44,179 nt of DNA from Phascolarctobacterium_A sp902463975 (lineage in GTDB: Bacteria; Bacillota; Negativicutes; Acidaminococcales; Acidaminococcaceae), in contig NZ_CABQHJ010000023.1 of the NCBI RefSeq assembly GCF_902463975.1, forward strand, positions 1 through 44,179, read 5' to 3'. The notes under the pieces were generated by a model. It ran no database searches. It was not told the DNA's origin and was given only the letters and a program-made list of their open reading frames with translations. Positions within the stretch are counted from its first letter, which is position 1. The number at the start of each line of letters is the position of its first letter. Shown one piece after another: positions 25,056 through 33,269 of this stretch. Made by a program: the position numbers and the translations under genes.

Positions 25056-25086
25056 AACCCCTGTCACGAAAGTGACGGGGGTTTTT
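25056..25086 (+). terminator. Terminator of DASS carrier copy 2, displaced by repeats
   Basis: Stem AACCCCTGTCAC/GTGACGGGGGTT with GAAA loop and TTTTT. It is homologous to the terminator of copy 1 (AATCCCCGTCAC) together with the preceding AAATCAA, but lies 268 bp rather than 30 bp after the stop codon. Confidence 0.92.
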
Positions 25087-25150
25087 GTTATATGTGTTGA
25101 ATTTTGTTAATGGTGCCATAAAAAAAACACATCTTTTTGCTATACTTGCT

Positions 25151-25179
25151 TTGACCTCAAAAAGAGTAGAGGTTATAAT
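25151..25179 (+). promoter_or_regulatory. Promoter of macA-like gene
   Basis: TTGACC (25151-25156), 17-bp spacer, TATAAT (25174-25179), about 36 bp before the adaptor start codon. Confidence 0.82.
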
Positions 25180-25214
25180 AGTAAAGGAATATATTTAATA
25201 ATGAGGGATGCAAA

Positions 25215-26288
25215 ATGATGAGTTTCGTGAAAAAGAATAAATATATCCTCGTAGCGGCTGCGATTTTGCTCGCAGGAAGCTATGGTGGCTATAAATATTA
25301 TCAAAGCACGCAGGTTACAACTGCTGTTGTTAAGATGGGCGAAGTAAAAAAAGGTAATATTGTAGAAACTGTTTCAGCTACCGGCGCCTTGAGCGCACAG
25401 GATAATGTTGATATCAGCTCCAAGATTACCGGCCGCATTGTTGAGGTGTTGGTTAAGGAAAACCAGCATGTCAACGCCGGTGATGTACTGGTGCGTCTTG
25501 ATGCAACGTCCTTGAACGCAACGTTGGCACAGATGCAGGCCAAGCTGCATAATGCTCAGGCTAACTATGAGCGTAATCTGAACCTGCTGAACCGCGGTGC
25601 TATCAGCCAATCAACATTTGACAGCGTGGAAGCAGATTATCTTGTAGCCAAGAGCAACTATGAAAAGGCTGCTTCTGATGTTAATGATACTGTTATTACC
25701 ACACCGATTTCCGGTTACATTATCGGTAAGCCTACACCAGTTGGGCAGACTATCAGCTCCGGTATCAGCACACCGCAGGTTATTATGTCTGTGGCAACGC
25801 TTGATAATATGGAGATTGAAGCACTTGTCGATGAATCCGATATCGGTCAGGTTAAGGACGGGCAAAAGGTAAAGTTTACTGTTGATGCTTATCCCAACGA
25901 AACCTTTACCGGTAAGGTACGCTTGATTTCCCGTAGTGCAACTACGGAAAACAACGTTATCTATTATAAGGTTTATGTTACCGTTGATGATGCTAAGGGC
26001 AAGCTGCTGCCGACTATGACAGCAAGAACCGAGATTATTATCGATGAAGCAAACGACGTAACGATTGTGCCTTTAAACTGCATTTATAGTGAGGGCAGCC
26101 GTCGCTACGTCAAGGTATACAACGAAAAGACTAAGGAAACACGTGATGTAGATGTAAAGCTTGGCCTGACGAGTGACAGCGAAGTAGCAGTTACGGCAAC
26201 CGGTCTCAGCATTGGTGACAAGCTGCTGGTGAAGAAGGCTGTCAGCAAGCAGAGCAGTAACAGAATGGGCCCACCGCCGATGCACTAA
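25215..26288 (+). CDS. MacA/HlyD-type efflux periplasmic adaptor
   Basis: Membrane fusion protein of an ABC-type (MacAB-like) efflux system, 357 residues. An N-terminal membrane anchor (YILVAAAILLAGSYGGYKYY, no lipobox) is followed by a lipoyl half (DISSKITGRIVEVLVKENQHV), a short coiled-coil hairpin (about residues 95-155), the second lipoyl half (TPISGYIIGKPTPVGQTI) and a beta-barrel domain (LPTMTARTEIII). The tail is Ser/Pro/Met-rich. It has its own strong promoter. The ATPase and permease genes that should follow are separated from it by a 2-kb IS607-type element inserted 1-2 bp after the stop codon. The protein itself is intact. Confidence 0.9.
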   Translation: MMSFVKKNKYILVAAAILLAGSYGGYKYYQSTQVTTAVVKMGEVKKGNIVETVSATGALSAQDNVDISSKITGRIVEVLVKENQHVNAGDVLVRLDATSLNATLAQMQAKLHNAQANYERNLNLLNRGAISQSTFDSVEADYLVAKSNYEKAASDVNDTVITTPISGYIIGKPTPVGQTISSGISTPQVIMSVATLDNMEIEALVDESDIGQVKDGQKVKFTVDAYPNETFTGKVRLISRSATTENNVIYYKVYVTVDDAKGKLLPTMTARTEIIIDEANDVTIVPLNCIYSEGSRRYVKVYNEKTKETRDVDVKLGLTSDSEVAVTATGLSIGDKLLVKKAVSKQSSNRMGPPPMH

Positions 26289-26363
26289 GGAAATATTAAG
26301 TAACTAATTATATAGATAAAAGTATATATTAGTGATGTAATGTGTTTATGGAGGACTTAAGCC

Positions 26364-27010
26364 ATGAATATATCAAATATCACTAATTACAAGCCAAAAT
26401 AGTTTGCCGAACTGCTCAACGTAACAGTAAAAACACTGCAACGCTGGGACAGAGAAAAAACTCTTGTAGCAAACAGAGCCCCGACTAATCGAAGATACTA
26501 TACTTATGACCAGTATTTACAGTTCAAGGGAATAGGCAGAGACGCAGATTCCCGTAAGATTGTCATCTATACAAGGGTATCGTCCAGAAATCAAACTGAC
26601 GATTTGGAGAACCAGGTTGATTTTTTACAAAACTATGTGAACGCCAAAGGCTTAATTGTTGATGAAGTTATCCGTGATTATGGAAGCAGATTGAACTATA
26701 ATCGAAAGAAATGGAATCAGCTGCTTGTGAAGTCATGGAAAACAAAGTAAAAATGATATTTGTATCTCACAAAGACAGGTTCGTCAGATTCGGTTTTGAC
26801 TGGTTTGAAAAATTCTGCAACAAATTCAATGTTGAAATAGTGGTTGTAAAAAACGATAAACTATCACCGCATGAGGAATTAGTTCAGGACATAGTAAGTA
26901 TACTCCATGTTTTTTCATGCAGGCTGTATGGACTACGTAAATACAAAAAACAAATAGAAGGGGAGGAGACCATTGCTAAAGGCATTCAAGACAGAAATAG
27001 CACCAACTAG
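26364..27010 (+). pseudogene. tnpA: IS607-type serine recombinase TnpA, inactivated
   Basis: Remnant of the small serine recombinase that moves IS607 elements. From ATG 26364 the frame encodes the MerR-like helix-turn-helix (FAELLNVTVKTLQRWDRE) and the resolvase core with its catalytic serine (IVIYTRVSSRNQTDDLENQ). Two lesions break it. A TAG at 26400-26402 interrupts the HTH where the family has a Glu codon (KPK-stop-FAELL). A one-base loss near 26725-26735 shifts the frame just before MENKVKMIFVSHKDRFVRFG. The last part, including the YKKQIE helix, continues to 27010 and overlaps the tnpB start, as normal for the family. The enzyme cannot be made, so the element is not self-mobile. Confidence 0.85.
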
Positions 27011-28172
27011 AGAGCAGAAACAAAAGATAATACGCTCAATCGGTATAGCAAGATTTTTATATAACCAATACATTGCTTATAATAAAAAGTTATATAAAAT
27101 GTATCAGCGAGGTTTATTAGACATAAATCAGAAACATTTTATATCTGCTAATGACTTTGATAAATATGTAAACCATAATCTGAAGTTAAAATTGCCGTGG
27201 ATTGACGAATGTGGTTCTAAAGCACGAAAGAAAGCGCAAGTCAATGCCGAAGCAGCGTTCAAGAAGTTTTTCAAGGGCGAAGCCGGCTTCCCAAGGTTCA
27301 AGAAGAAATCTAAGCAAGATGTAAAGCTATATTTTCCTAAAAATAATAAAGGTGATTGGACGATATGGCGGCATAAGCTAATGATACCTACGTTAAAACA
27401 GGTTAAGCTAAAAGAATTTGGCTACTTACCGGTAGGTGCTAACGTAACTAACGGCACAGTATCTTATGAGGCTGGTAGGTTCTATATTTCTGTCGTGATA
27501 GATATTGATGAAAACTCCAAGTACAACAAGGACTTGGAAACTTCATATCATACAACAACCAAAGGCATTGGTATAGATTTAGGCATCAAAAATTTGGCTA
27601 TTTCAAGCAATGGCAAAATATTTAAAAATATCAACAAAAGTTTAAAAGTCAAGAAACTTGAGAAACGGTTGAAGCATTTGCAGAGGCAGCTCAGCCGTAA
27701 ATATGAGTTTAGAAAAAAGAAAGGTGGTAAAACTGCTGCTGCCTCTGCAAACATAGAAAAGCAAAAGTTAAAGGTACAAAAACTTCATCATCGCATTAAT
27801 GAAATCCGTGAAGATTATGAAAACAAAGTCATCCATGAAATTGTAAAGCAAAAACCAAGCTTTATTACTGTGGAGAACTTGAATCTCAAAGGCATGATGA
27901 AGAACAGGCATCTGGCAAAAGCTGTGGGAGCACAAAGATTTAATTATCTGCTGACTAAGCTGAAACGCAAAGCAGAAATCATTGGCATAGAAATGCGTGT
28001 TGTTGACAGATTTTATCCGAGTTCCAAAACTTGTCATTTTTGTGGGCATATCCATAAAGGTCTGAAACTCAAAGACCGTGTATATATTTGTCCTGAATGT
28101 GGCTATACACAAGATAGGGATTTCAATGCTTCTCTAAATTTGCGGGATGCCAAAAAATATCGGATAGCTTAA
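26973..28172 (+). CDS. tnpB: TnpB RNA-guided nuclease (IS607-associated)
   Basis: Transposon-encoded RNA-guided DNA nuclease of the TnpB family, ancestor of Cas12 enzymes, 399 residues. The TTG at 26973 follows GGGGAGGAG and is the usual start position just inside the tnpA end. The N-terminal HTH domain (FKTEIAPTREQKQKI) is followed by the wedge/REC region and RuvC motifs. The three acidic residues appear present: about Asp202 in GIGIDLGIKN, Glu301 in FITVENLNLKG and Asp383 in QDRDFNASLN. A four-Cys zinc finger (CHFC at 354-357, CPEC at 373-376) is intact. No frameshifts. Since tnpA is dead, the nuclease persists without its recombinase. Confidence 0.93.
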   Translation: MLKAFKTEIAPTREQKQKIIRSIGIARFLYNQYIAYNKKLYKMYQRGLLDINQKHFISANDFDKYVNHNLKLKLPWIDECGSKARKKAQVNAEAAFKKFFKGEAGFPRFKKKSKQDVKLYFPKNNKGDWTIWRHKLMIPTLKQVKLKEFGYLPVGANVTNGTVSYEAGRFYISVVIDIDENSKYNKDLETSYHTTTKGIGIDLGIKNLAISSNGKIFKNINKSLKVKKLEKRLKHLQRQLSRKYEFRKKKGGKTAAASANIEKQKLKVQKLHHRINEIREDYENKVIHEIVKQKPSFITVENLNLKGMMKNRHLAKAVGAQRFNYLLTKLKRKAEIIGIEMRVVDRFYPSSKTCHFCGHIHKGLKLKDRVYICPECGYTQDRDFNASLNLRDAKKYRIA

Positions 28173-28290
28173 TAACAAAAGGCCCGATATATGTACCGAT
28201 GGCTAGTCGGGAATTTACGCCTTCGGAGTGCTATACAAACGCTAGTAGCTTATCTTTCGTGACAGCGAGAGCGAGTACGATGAACAAGGA
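28150..28290 (+). ncRNA. Putative omega (re)RNA of TnpB
   Basis: TnpB guides come from the 3' end of tnpB and the element's right end. Here 28173-28288 is non-coding and conserved-looking, with complementary segments CCCGA/TCGGG (28184-28188 and 28207-28211), a short CGCCTTCGGAG hairpin and a GCGAGAGCGAG segment. The guide would begin at the element edge, near 28289. This is an inference from the family; the fold has not been computed. Confidence 0.45.
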
Positions 28291-28346
28291 ATATTTCTAA
28301 GGCATAAACACTTTTGTCTATGTTTTTAGTAGCAGGCGTTAGCTTT

Positions 28347-29087
28347 ATGTCTGTTATCGAATTAAAAGATATTATGAAAACCTATCAGATGGGTGACAGC
28401 GTGGTACACGCGCTTTATCACGTTAACCTGAAGATTGAGCCGGGGGAATTTACTTCTATTATGGGGCCTTCCGGCAGCGGTAAATCTACGATGATGAATA
28501 TTCTCGGCTGTCTGGACAGACCGACCTCCGGCGAGTATTTTCTTGATGGCAAGGAGATTGCCGGTTATGATGACGATGAGCTGGCGCATACGCGTAATGC
28601 GAAGATAGGCTTTGTCTTCCAAAACTTCAATCTGCTGGCTAAGCTGACTGCGCAGGAGAATGTAGCCTTGCCGTTGGTATATGCCGGTGTAGACGAGGAA
28701 GAACGCATGGAGCGCGCTAAGAAGGCACTGGAGGCTGTTGGCCTGGGCGATAGGCTGGAGCATAAGCCGATGGAGATGAGCGGTGGTCAGCGTCAGCGTG
28801 TGGCCATTGCCAGAGCCTTAATCAATAACCCGGCGATTATTATGGCCGATGAGCCTACAGGCAATCTTGATACCAAATCCAGTTACGAGATTATGGATAT
28901 CTTTAAGAAAATGAATGAGAGCGGCAAGACGGTGGTTATGGTTACCCATGAGCCGGATATTGCCGAACAGACGAAGCGTATTCTGGTAATGCGCGACGGA
29001 CAGCTGGTAAGTGATGAATGCAGCGGCGGTAAGACTAATTATGCTGCTATAGAGCTGCAGCAGATGCGTGATGGTACGCAGAGCTGA
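28347..29087 (+). CDS. MacB/LolD-type ABC transporter ATP-binding protein
   Basis: ATPase of the MacB/LolD/FtsE-like family, 246 residues. Walker A is GPSGSGKST, the signature is MSGGQRQRVAIARAL, Walker B is IIMADEPTGNLD (the TGNLD variant is diagnostic), and the H-loop is VTHEPD. The ATG at 28347 gives the usual N terminus (SVIELKDIMKTYQMGD). An upstream TTG at 28314 would add an unlikely hydrophobic tail. The ribosome-binding site is weak (AGCAGGCG). It pairs with the FtsX-type permease 19 bp downstream and with the MacA-like adaptor upstream, from which it is now cut off by the IS element. Its transcription must read through the IS or start inside it. Confidence 0.92.
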   Translation: MSVIELKDIMKTYQMGDSVVHALYHVNLKIEPGEFTSIMGPSGSGKSTMMNILGCLDRPTSGEYFLDGKEIAGYDDDELAHTRNAKIGFVFQNFNLLAKLTAQENVALPLVYAGVDEEERMERAKKALEAVGLGDRLEHKPMEMSGGQRQRVAIARALINNPAIIMADEPTGNLDTKSSYEIMDIFKKMNESGKTVVMVTHEPDIAEQTKRILVMRDGQLVSDECSGGKTNYAAIELQQMRDGTQS

Positions 29088-29106
29088 TAAAGGAAGGTAG
29101 ATATTT

Positions 29107-30321
29107 ATGTTGAATGAAAGCATTAAAATGGCTTTGCAGGGCATGGTCTCCAATAAGCTGCGCACCTTCCTGACGCTTCTTGGTATTATTATCGGTGTCG
29201 GTGCCGTTATTGCAATGGTCAGCCTTGGATTTGGTCTTAAGGAGAATGTCAAGAACAATATCTCTAAATTGGGCAGTAACCTGCTGATTATTACCTCAGG
29301 TGGCCGTACAGCGAGCGGCGCGCGTCTGGCGGCCGGTGAAGGCGTTAAGCTGACGTATGATGATATGCAGGCTATTGAGAAGCAGGTTGATGGTATTGCC
29401 AATATTTCAGCCAGTGTCAACAGAAGCTATCAGATGGTTGCCGGCAATCAGAACTGGACCAGCCGTGTTGAGGGTACAACTCCGAGCAACTTTACCATTT
29501 CCAGTCTGGAGGTTGAGGACGGACGCGTTTTGAACGAGCGTGACCTCGTAAGCCGCGGCAGAGTGGCAGTTATCGGCAAGACTGTTGCTGACAGTCTGTT
29601 CCCGGAGGGAAGTCCTATTGGCAAGATTATGCGTATTAACAAAGCGCCGTTTCAGGTTATCGGTGTTTTGAAGAGCAAGGGACAGGGCAGCATGGGTATG
29701 GACCAGGACGACGTGGTTTATGTTCCTCTGACAACGGCACAGAACCGTATGATGGGTATTACGAATGTACAGCGCATAACGGTGCAGGCTGAAAATGAAA
29801 ATATTATCAATGACGTGCAGGCTGATGTAGAACAGGTGCTGCGTACCCGCCACAAGATTAAAGAGGGAGATAACGATGATTTCACCGTAGGAAATATGGC
29901 GCAGATTATGGAAACTATGATGGAAACAGCCAATAATATTACAATACTTCTTGGCTGCATTGCTGCTATCAGCCTTTTGGTAGGCGGTATCGGTATTATG
30001 AACATTATGCTGGTGTCCGTAACAGAGCGTACGCGTGAGATTGGTATCCGTAAGGCGTTAGGCGCTACCTATAATAATATCTTGCTGCAATTTCTTGTTG
30101 AATCTATGGTTATAGGTATTATCGGCGGTACTTTGGGCGTAATGCTTGGTATCGGTGCTTCCAGTATCATCAGCAGTATGGCAGGCTGGAATACAGTTAT
30201 TTCCATCTGGGCTATTGTTATTGCTGTAATCTTTTCAGTCGGTATTGGCTTGTTCTTTGGCATTTACCCGGCGCGTAAGGCAGCACTGCTTGATCCGATT
30301 GATGCTTTGAGATACGAATAA
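29107..30321 (+). CDS. MacB-type FtsX-family ABC transporter permease
   Basis: Permease of an ABC-type efflux or lipid/peptide export system, 404 residues. It has one N-terminal helix (LRTFLTLLGIIIGVGAVIAM), a large periplasmic MacB_PCD domain (about residues 45-270) and three C-terminal helices. ERTREIGIRKALGAT before the second of these is the hallmark coupling segment of the FtsX/MacB family, and the C terminus ends PARKAALLDPIDALRYE as expected. AAGGAAGG precedes the ATG. With the ATPase and the MacA-like adaptor it should build a tripartite pump using a TolC-like channel. Possible substrates are macrolides, peptides or lipids. Confidence 0.93.
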   Translation: MLNESIKMALQGMVSNKLRTFLTLLGIIIGVGAVIAMVSLGFGLKENVKNNISKLGSNLLIITSGGRTASGARLAAGEGVKLTYDDMQAIEKQVDGIANISASVNRSYQMVAGNQNWTSRVEGTTPSNFTISSLEVEDGRVLNERDLVSRGRVAVIGKTVADSLFPEGSPIGKIMRINKAPFQVIGVLKSKGQGSMGMDQDDVVYVPLTTAQNRMMGITNVQRITVQAENENIINDVQADVEQVLRTRHKIKEGDNDDFTVGNMAQIMETMMETANNITILLGCIAAISLLVGGIGIMNIMLVSVTERTREIGIRKALGATYNNILLQFLVESMVIGIIGGTLGVMLGIGASSIISSMAGWNTVISIWAIVIAVIFSVGIGLFFGIYPARKAALLDPIDALRYE

Positions 30322-30329
30322 AATAATAT

Positions 30330-30365
30330 GATAAAGTGAAGGGAGTCTCTCTTCACTTTATCTTT
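30330..30365 (+). terminator. Terminator after macB-like permease
   Basis: Perfect 12-bp stem GATAAAGTGAAG/CTTCACTTTATC (30330-30341 with 30351-30362), 9-nt loop, then TTT. Confidence 0.82.
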
Positions 30366-30380
30366 AAACTTGGAGAAGAA

Positions 30381-30554
30381 ATGAAAAAAAGAGAACCTAA
30401 TCCCCCTACATTTAAAGATTATTTGCAGGCCTTTTCAGATTATCTGAGAAGGCCTAAAACTGTTTTTGATTTCAAAGACCGTACAAAGGGAATTTTATTG
30501 CTTATTGCGATAATAATTCTGCTGCAGAAGGTTGTGCAAATGCTGAGTGATTGA
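30381..30554 (+). CDS. Small single-pass membrane protein, unknown
   Basis: A 57-residue protein starting at ATG 30381 after GGAGAAG. The N-terminal half is polar and rich in Pro, Lys, Asp and Phe, and the C-terminal half is a membrane helix (GILLLIAIIILLQKVVQML). An in-frame start at 30336 is unlikely because it lies in the terminator hairpin. It sits between the macB-like terminator and the nadD operon, whose promoter lies in its last codons. No family recognised. It may be transcribed by read-through. Confidence 0.55.
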   Translation: MKKREPNPPTFKDYLQAFSDYLRRPKTVFDFKDRTKGILLLIAIIILLQKVVQMLSD

Positions 30555-30560
30555 TATAAT
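30532..30560 (+). promoter_or_regulatory. Promoter of nadD operon
   Basis: -35-like TTGTGC (30532-30537), 17 bp, extended -10 TGA-TATAAT (30552-30560), inside the 3' end of the small membrane protein gene and 37 bp before the nadD start. Confidence 0.6.
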
Positions 30561-30596
30561 AAAATAATAGAAAAGTGTTGAGCAAGGAGGATGACT

Positions 30597-31211
30597 GTGA
30601 CGGGAAAGGGACTTGGTATTTTAGGCGGGACCTTTGATCCTATTCATATAGGGCATCTGCGTATTGCTGAAGCTGTTTACGAACGTATTGCACTGGAACA
30701 AATTATTTTTATCCCAGCTTTTGTACCACCGCATAAGGTAGGACAGGATTATGCGCCGGCGGAGCATCGCTATGCGATGACTGAGCTGGCAGTAAAGCCA
30801 TATCCGCATTTTACTGTGTCAGATATGGAGCTTCAACGTAGCGGCGTATCCTATACGGTAGATACACTGCGTGAGTTGCGACAGATGTATCCGGATAAGG
30901 AGCTTTATTTTATTATTGGTGCCGATTCGGTAGCTCAGCTGCATACCTGGAATTCTATTGAGGAAATGCTGCAGCTGGCAACCTTTGTGGCTGCCGGCAG
31001 GCCGGGCTACGATGGTGTGATGGAAGAGGTGGTGCAGCATCTGGGTGCTGCGGCTGCGGAAAGAATTATGCTGCTGCATACACCTGAATATGACATTTCA
31101 TCTACCGAAATAAGGACAAGGCTGCACGAAGGAGCAAGCCTGGCGGGCTTAGTGCCGCGGACTGTGGAGCAGTATATTAATGCTCATCAATTATATCAAA
31201 GGCAGGGATGA
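30597..31211 (+). CDS. nadD: Nicotinate-nucleotide adenylyltransferase
   Basis: Transfers AMP from ATP to nicotinate mononucleotide to make deamido-NAD, a required step of NAD synthesis; cytosolic. About 204 residues. The nucleotidyltransferase motifs are clear: GGTFDPIHIGHLRIAE at the N terminus (H-x-G-H) and ISSTEIRTRL near the C terminus. GTG 30597 is preferred over ATG 30591 because AAGGAGG ends right before 30591, giving proper spacing only to the GTG. It heads the nadD-yqeK-LCP-rsfS-cvfB cluster that is conserved in many Firmicutes. Confidence 0.96.
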   Translation: MTGKGLGILGGTFDPIHIGHLRIAEAVYERIALEQIIFIPAFVPPHKVGQDYAPAEHRYAMTELAVKPYPHFTVSDMELQRSGVSYTVDTLRELRQMYPDKELYFIIGADSVAQLHTWNSIEEMLQLATFVAAGRPGYDGVMEEVVQHLGAAAAERIMLLHTPEYDISSTEIRTRLHEGASLAGLVPRTVEQYINAHQLYQRQG

Positions 31212-31218
31212 AGCAGAA

Positions 31219-31800
31219 ATGATGACAATAGACGAAATGAAACAGCTTTTGCAGGCTTCCTTGCCGCCGAAGCGCTATAAACATTCCGTACATGTTTACG
31301 AAACAGCTTTGGAGCTGGCTGAGGCACATAAGCTGCCGAAAGAAAAAATTGCGATTTGTGCGTTGCTGCATGATTGCGGCCGTGAGGTTGCCAGCAAAGA
31401 AAGTGCGGCGAAGGCAGATGCACTGGGAATTGCTATTGATGATGTAGAACGCAACCAGCCGATTTTGCTGCATGCCAAATTAGGCGTGTACTATGCACAA
31501 ACTAAGTATGGCGTAAATGATAAGGAAATTCTGGCAGGTATTGCGCAACATACGACAGGTGCTGCCCACATGACGGATTTGGCGAAGGTTGTATTTTTAG
31601 CCGATATGATTGAGCCTGGCAGAGATTTCCCGGGCGTTGACGATTTGCGCAAGCTGGCACGTAAAAGCCTTGATAAAGCAATGCTTAAAGCCTATAGCAA
31701 TACTATAGAATATTTGCTTGCCGGCGGACAATTAATTCATCCGCATTGTATTGATGGCTACAATGAGCTGATGCTGGCGCAGAAAGCAGATAATAAATAG
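31219..31800 (+). CDS. yqeK: HD-domain bis(5'-nucleosyl)-tetraphosphatase (symmetrical), YqeK
   Basis: HD-superfamily hydrolase that in Firmicutes splits diadenosine tetraphosphate symmetrically to ADP, 193 residues from this start. The metal-binding residues are visible: RYKHSVHV (His), ALLHDCGRE (His-Asp), HAKLGVYYAQ (His), AQHTTGA (His) and VFLADMIEPGR (Asp). ATG 31219 (or 31222) is the likely start, 8 bp after the nadD stop; an in-frame ATG at 31180 inside nadD is possible but adds residues not expected. It sits in its usual place between nadD and an LCP protein gene. Confidence 0.92.
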   Translation: MMTIDEMKQLLQASLPPKRYKHSVHVYETALELAEAHKLPKEKIAICALLHDCGREVASKESAAKADALGIAIDDVERNQPILLHAKLGVYYAQTKYGVNDKEILAGIAQHTTGAAHMTDLAKVVFLADMIEPGRDFPGVDDLRKLARKSLDKAMLKAYSNTIEYLLAGGQLIHPHCIDGYNELMLAQKADNK

Positions 31801-31811
31801 GCGGGGCGAGT

Positions 31812-32900
31812 ATGGAAGAAAATAATAATCAACAACCGCCGTTAAGACGCCGTAGAAGGTGCAAGATTCGTTGGGGAAGATTGCTTTTCCTGCTTATTTT
31901 TGTGGGACTTCTGGGAACAGCACTTTACCATGGAACTTTCTGGATATATAATAAATTTATCAATCCGCCGCATGTTGGCGTGACTGCAGCAGACAATAAA
32001 ATACGCGATGACCAGAAGCTTAATGAACGCATTAACGTCCTGCTATTGGGCATTGATGATGGCGACAGCGAAGCAGCGGAAAGTGAGCCTAAACGCACAG
32101 ATGCGATTATCCTGCTGAGCTTTGATCCGCAGAATAATAAGGTTGCGGTTTTATCTATTCCGCGTGATACGATGGTAGTCCTTCCCGGTCATAAGGATCC
32201 GGAAAAAATCAATGCTGCCTTTGCTTATGGTGGCGTTGTTATGGCAAAGCAGACAGTAGCTAATCTGCTGCGTGTGCCTATCCATTATTATGCGCTGGCA
32301 AACTGGCGTGGCTTTATTGATGTGGTAAATTTAATTGGCGGCGTAGATATCTACGTAGAAAAGGATATGTATTACGAGGATCCTTATGCTGATCTGGTTA
32401 TTGATATTAAGCATGGCTATCAGCATATGGATGGCGAAACTGCCGGTAAATATGTGCGCTTCCGCAAGGATGAGCTTGGTGATATCGGACGCGTGCAAAG
32501 ACAGCAAAAATTCCTGAAGGCTGCAGCGGAGCAGATGTTTTCTGTACAGAATGTAACCAAGGTAAGCAGTTTGCTGGCAACGCTGGACAAATATGTGGAA
32601 ACAGATCTTAATACCTTGACAATGCTTAAGGCAGCCAACAGCTTTAAGCTGTTTGGTGATGATAAGCTGCGCAGTTGTATGCTTTATGGCAAATTTGACG
32701 ATAGCACCGGTGTGAGCTATTGGCGGGCTGATCAGGCTGATGTAAACAAGTCCTTGGATGAGCTGGGAATTCCTTATCTGAAAGAGAAGGAAGAGGAAAA
32801 GCCGGAGGTTGAAGAAGAGCCGAAGGAGCACCTGCAGCCTAAGGACAGAGATGAATTAGAAAAAGAAGCAAAGATTGCTGGAAAAGTAGGTAATAATTAA
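31812..32900 (+). CDS. LytR-CpsA-Psr (LCP) family protein
   Basis: Membrane-anchored LCP enzyme, 362 residues. These proteins transfer polyprenyl-phosphate-linked polymers to peptidoglycan or other acceptors. Basic N terminus (PLRRRRRCKIRWGR), then a single membrane helix (LLFLLIFVGLLGTALYHG), then the extracellular LCP domain: INVLLLGIDDGD, KRTDAIILLSF, KVAVLSIPRDTMV (with the substrate-binding Arg), INAAFAYGG, and VRFRKDELGDIGRVQRQQKF with further conserved Arg residues. The last ~50 residues are a charged Glu/Lys/Pro-rich tail outside the domain. The attached polymer in a diderm Negativicute is not known from sequence. Confidence 0.93.
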   Translation: MEENNNQQPPLRRRRRCKIRWGRLLFLLIFVGLLGTALYHGTFWIYNKFINPPHVGVTAADNKIRDDQKLNERINVLLLGIDDGDSEAAESEPKRTDAIILLSFDPQNNKVAVLSIPRDTMVVLPGHKDPEKINAAFAYGGVVMAKQTVANLLRVPIHYYALANWRGFIDVVNLIGGVDIYVEKDMYYEDPYADLVIDIKHGYQHMDGETAGKYVRFRKDELGDIGRVQRQQKFLKAAAEQMFSVQNVTKVSSLLATLDKYVETDLNTLTMLKAANSFKLFGDDKLRSCMLYGKFDDSTGVSYWRADQADVNKSLDELGIPYLKEKEEEKPEVEEEPKEHLQPKDRDELEKEAKIAGKVGNN

Positions 32901-32912
32901 GGAGGATGCTTA

Positions 32913-33269
32913 ATGGAAACTAAAGAAATTGCACAAAAAATTGCGGCTGCGGCCAATGACAAAAAAGCAAAGGATATACTTTTATTAAATATGGAGGGCT
33001 TGTCTCCGGTTACAGATTTTTATGTTGTATGCAGCGCCGGCAACAGCACCTTGGTTAAGGCAATTGCTGACAATATTGAAGATAAGCTGGCAGAAGCAGG
33101 CGTGCATCCTACTCACAAGGAAGGCTATGCCGACGCACGTTGGGTACTGTTGGATTATGGTGATGTTGTTGCTCACGTTTTCCTGGAGGAAGAACGCGAT
33201 TTTTATAACTTAGAGCAGCTGTGGGCAGATGCTCCCTCGGAAAGCTTTGTGGAGAATACGGATGATTGA
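32913..33269 (+). CDS. rsfS: Ribosome silencing factor
   Basis: RsfS (RsfA/Iojap family), 118 residues. It binds ribosomal protein uL14 and blocks joining of subunits when nutrients are scarce. The ARWVLLDYGDVVAHVF core and FYNLEQLWADAP near the C terminus are diagnostic. AAGGAGG precedes the start at a normal distance. Its end overlaps the start of the cvfB-like gene (ATGATTGA), so the two are translationally coupled. Position next to nadD/yqeK/LCP is as in many Firmicutes. Confidence 0.96.
   Translation: METKEIAQKIAAAANDKKAKDILLLNMEGLSPVTDFYVVCSAGNSTLVKAIADNIEDKLAEAGVHPTHKEGYADARWVLLDYGDVVAHVFLEEERDFYNLEQLWADAPSESFVENTDD

Larger units (their letters stand above)
26290..28288 (+). mobile_element. 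IS607-family insertion sequence (tnpA broken, tnpB intact)
   Basis: A ~2.0-kb element carrying a MerR-HTH/serine-recombinase tnpA remnant and a TnpB gene, the IS607 arrangement. No terminal inverted repeats are visible, as expected. Ends are inferred: IS607 recombines at GG dinucleotides, and AAGG occurs at 26287-26290 just after the macA-like stop and again at 28286-28289 before sequence resembling the left flank. Removing the element would leave about 57 bp between the macA-like and macB-like genes. Boundaries could be off by some bases. Confidence 0.8.
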
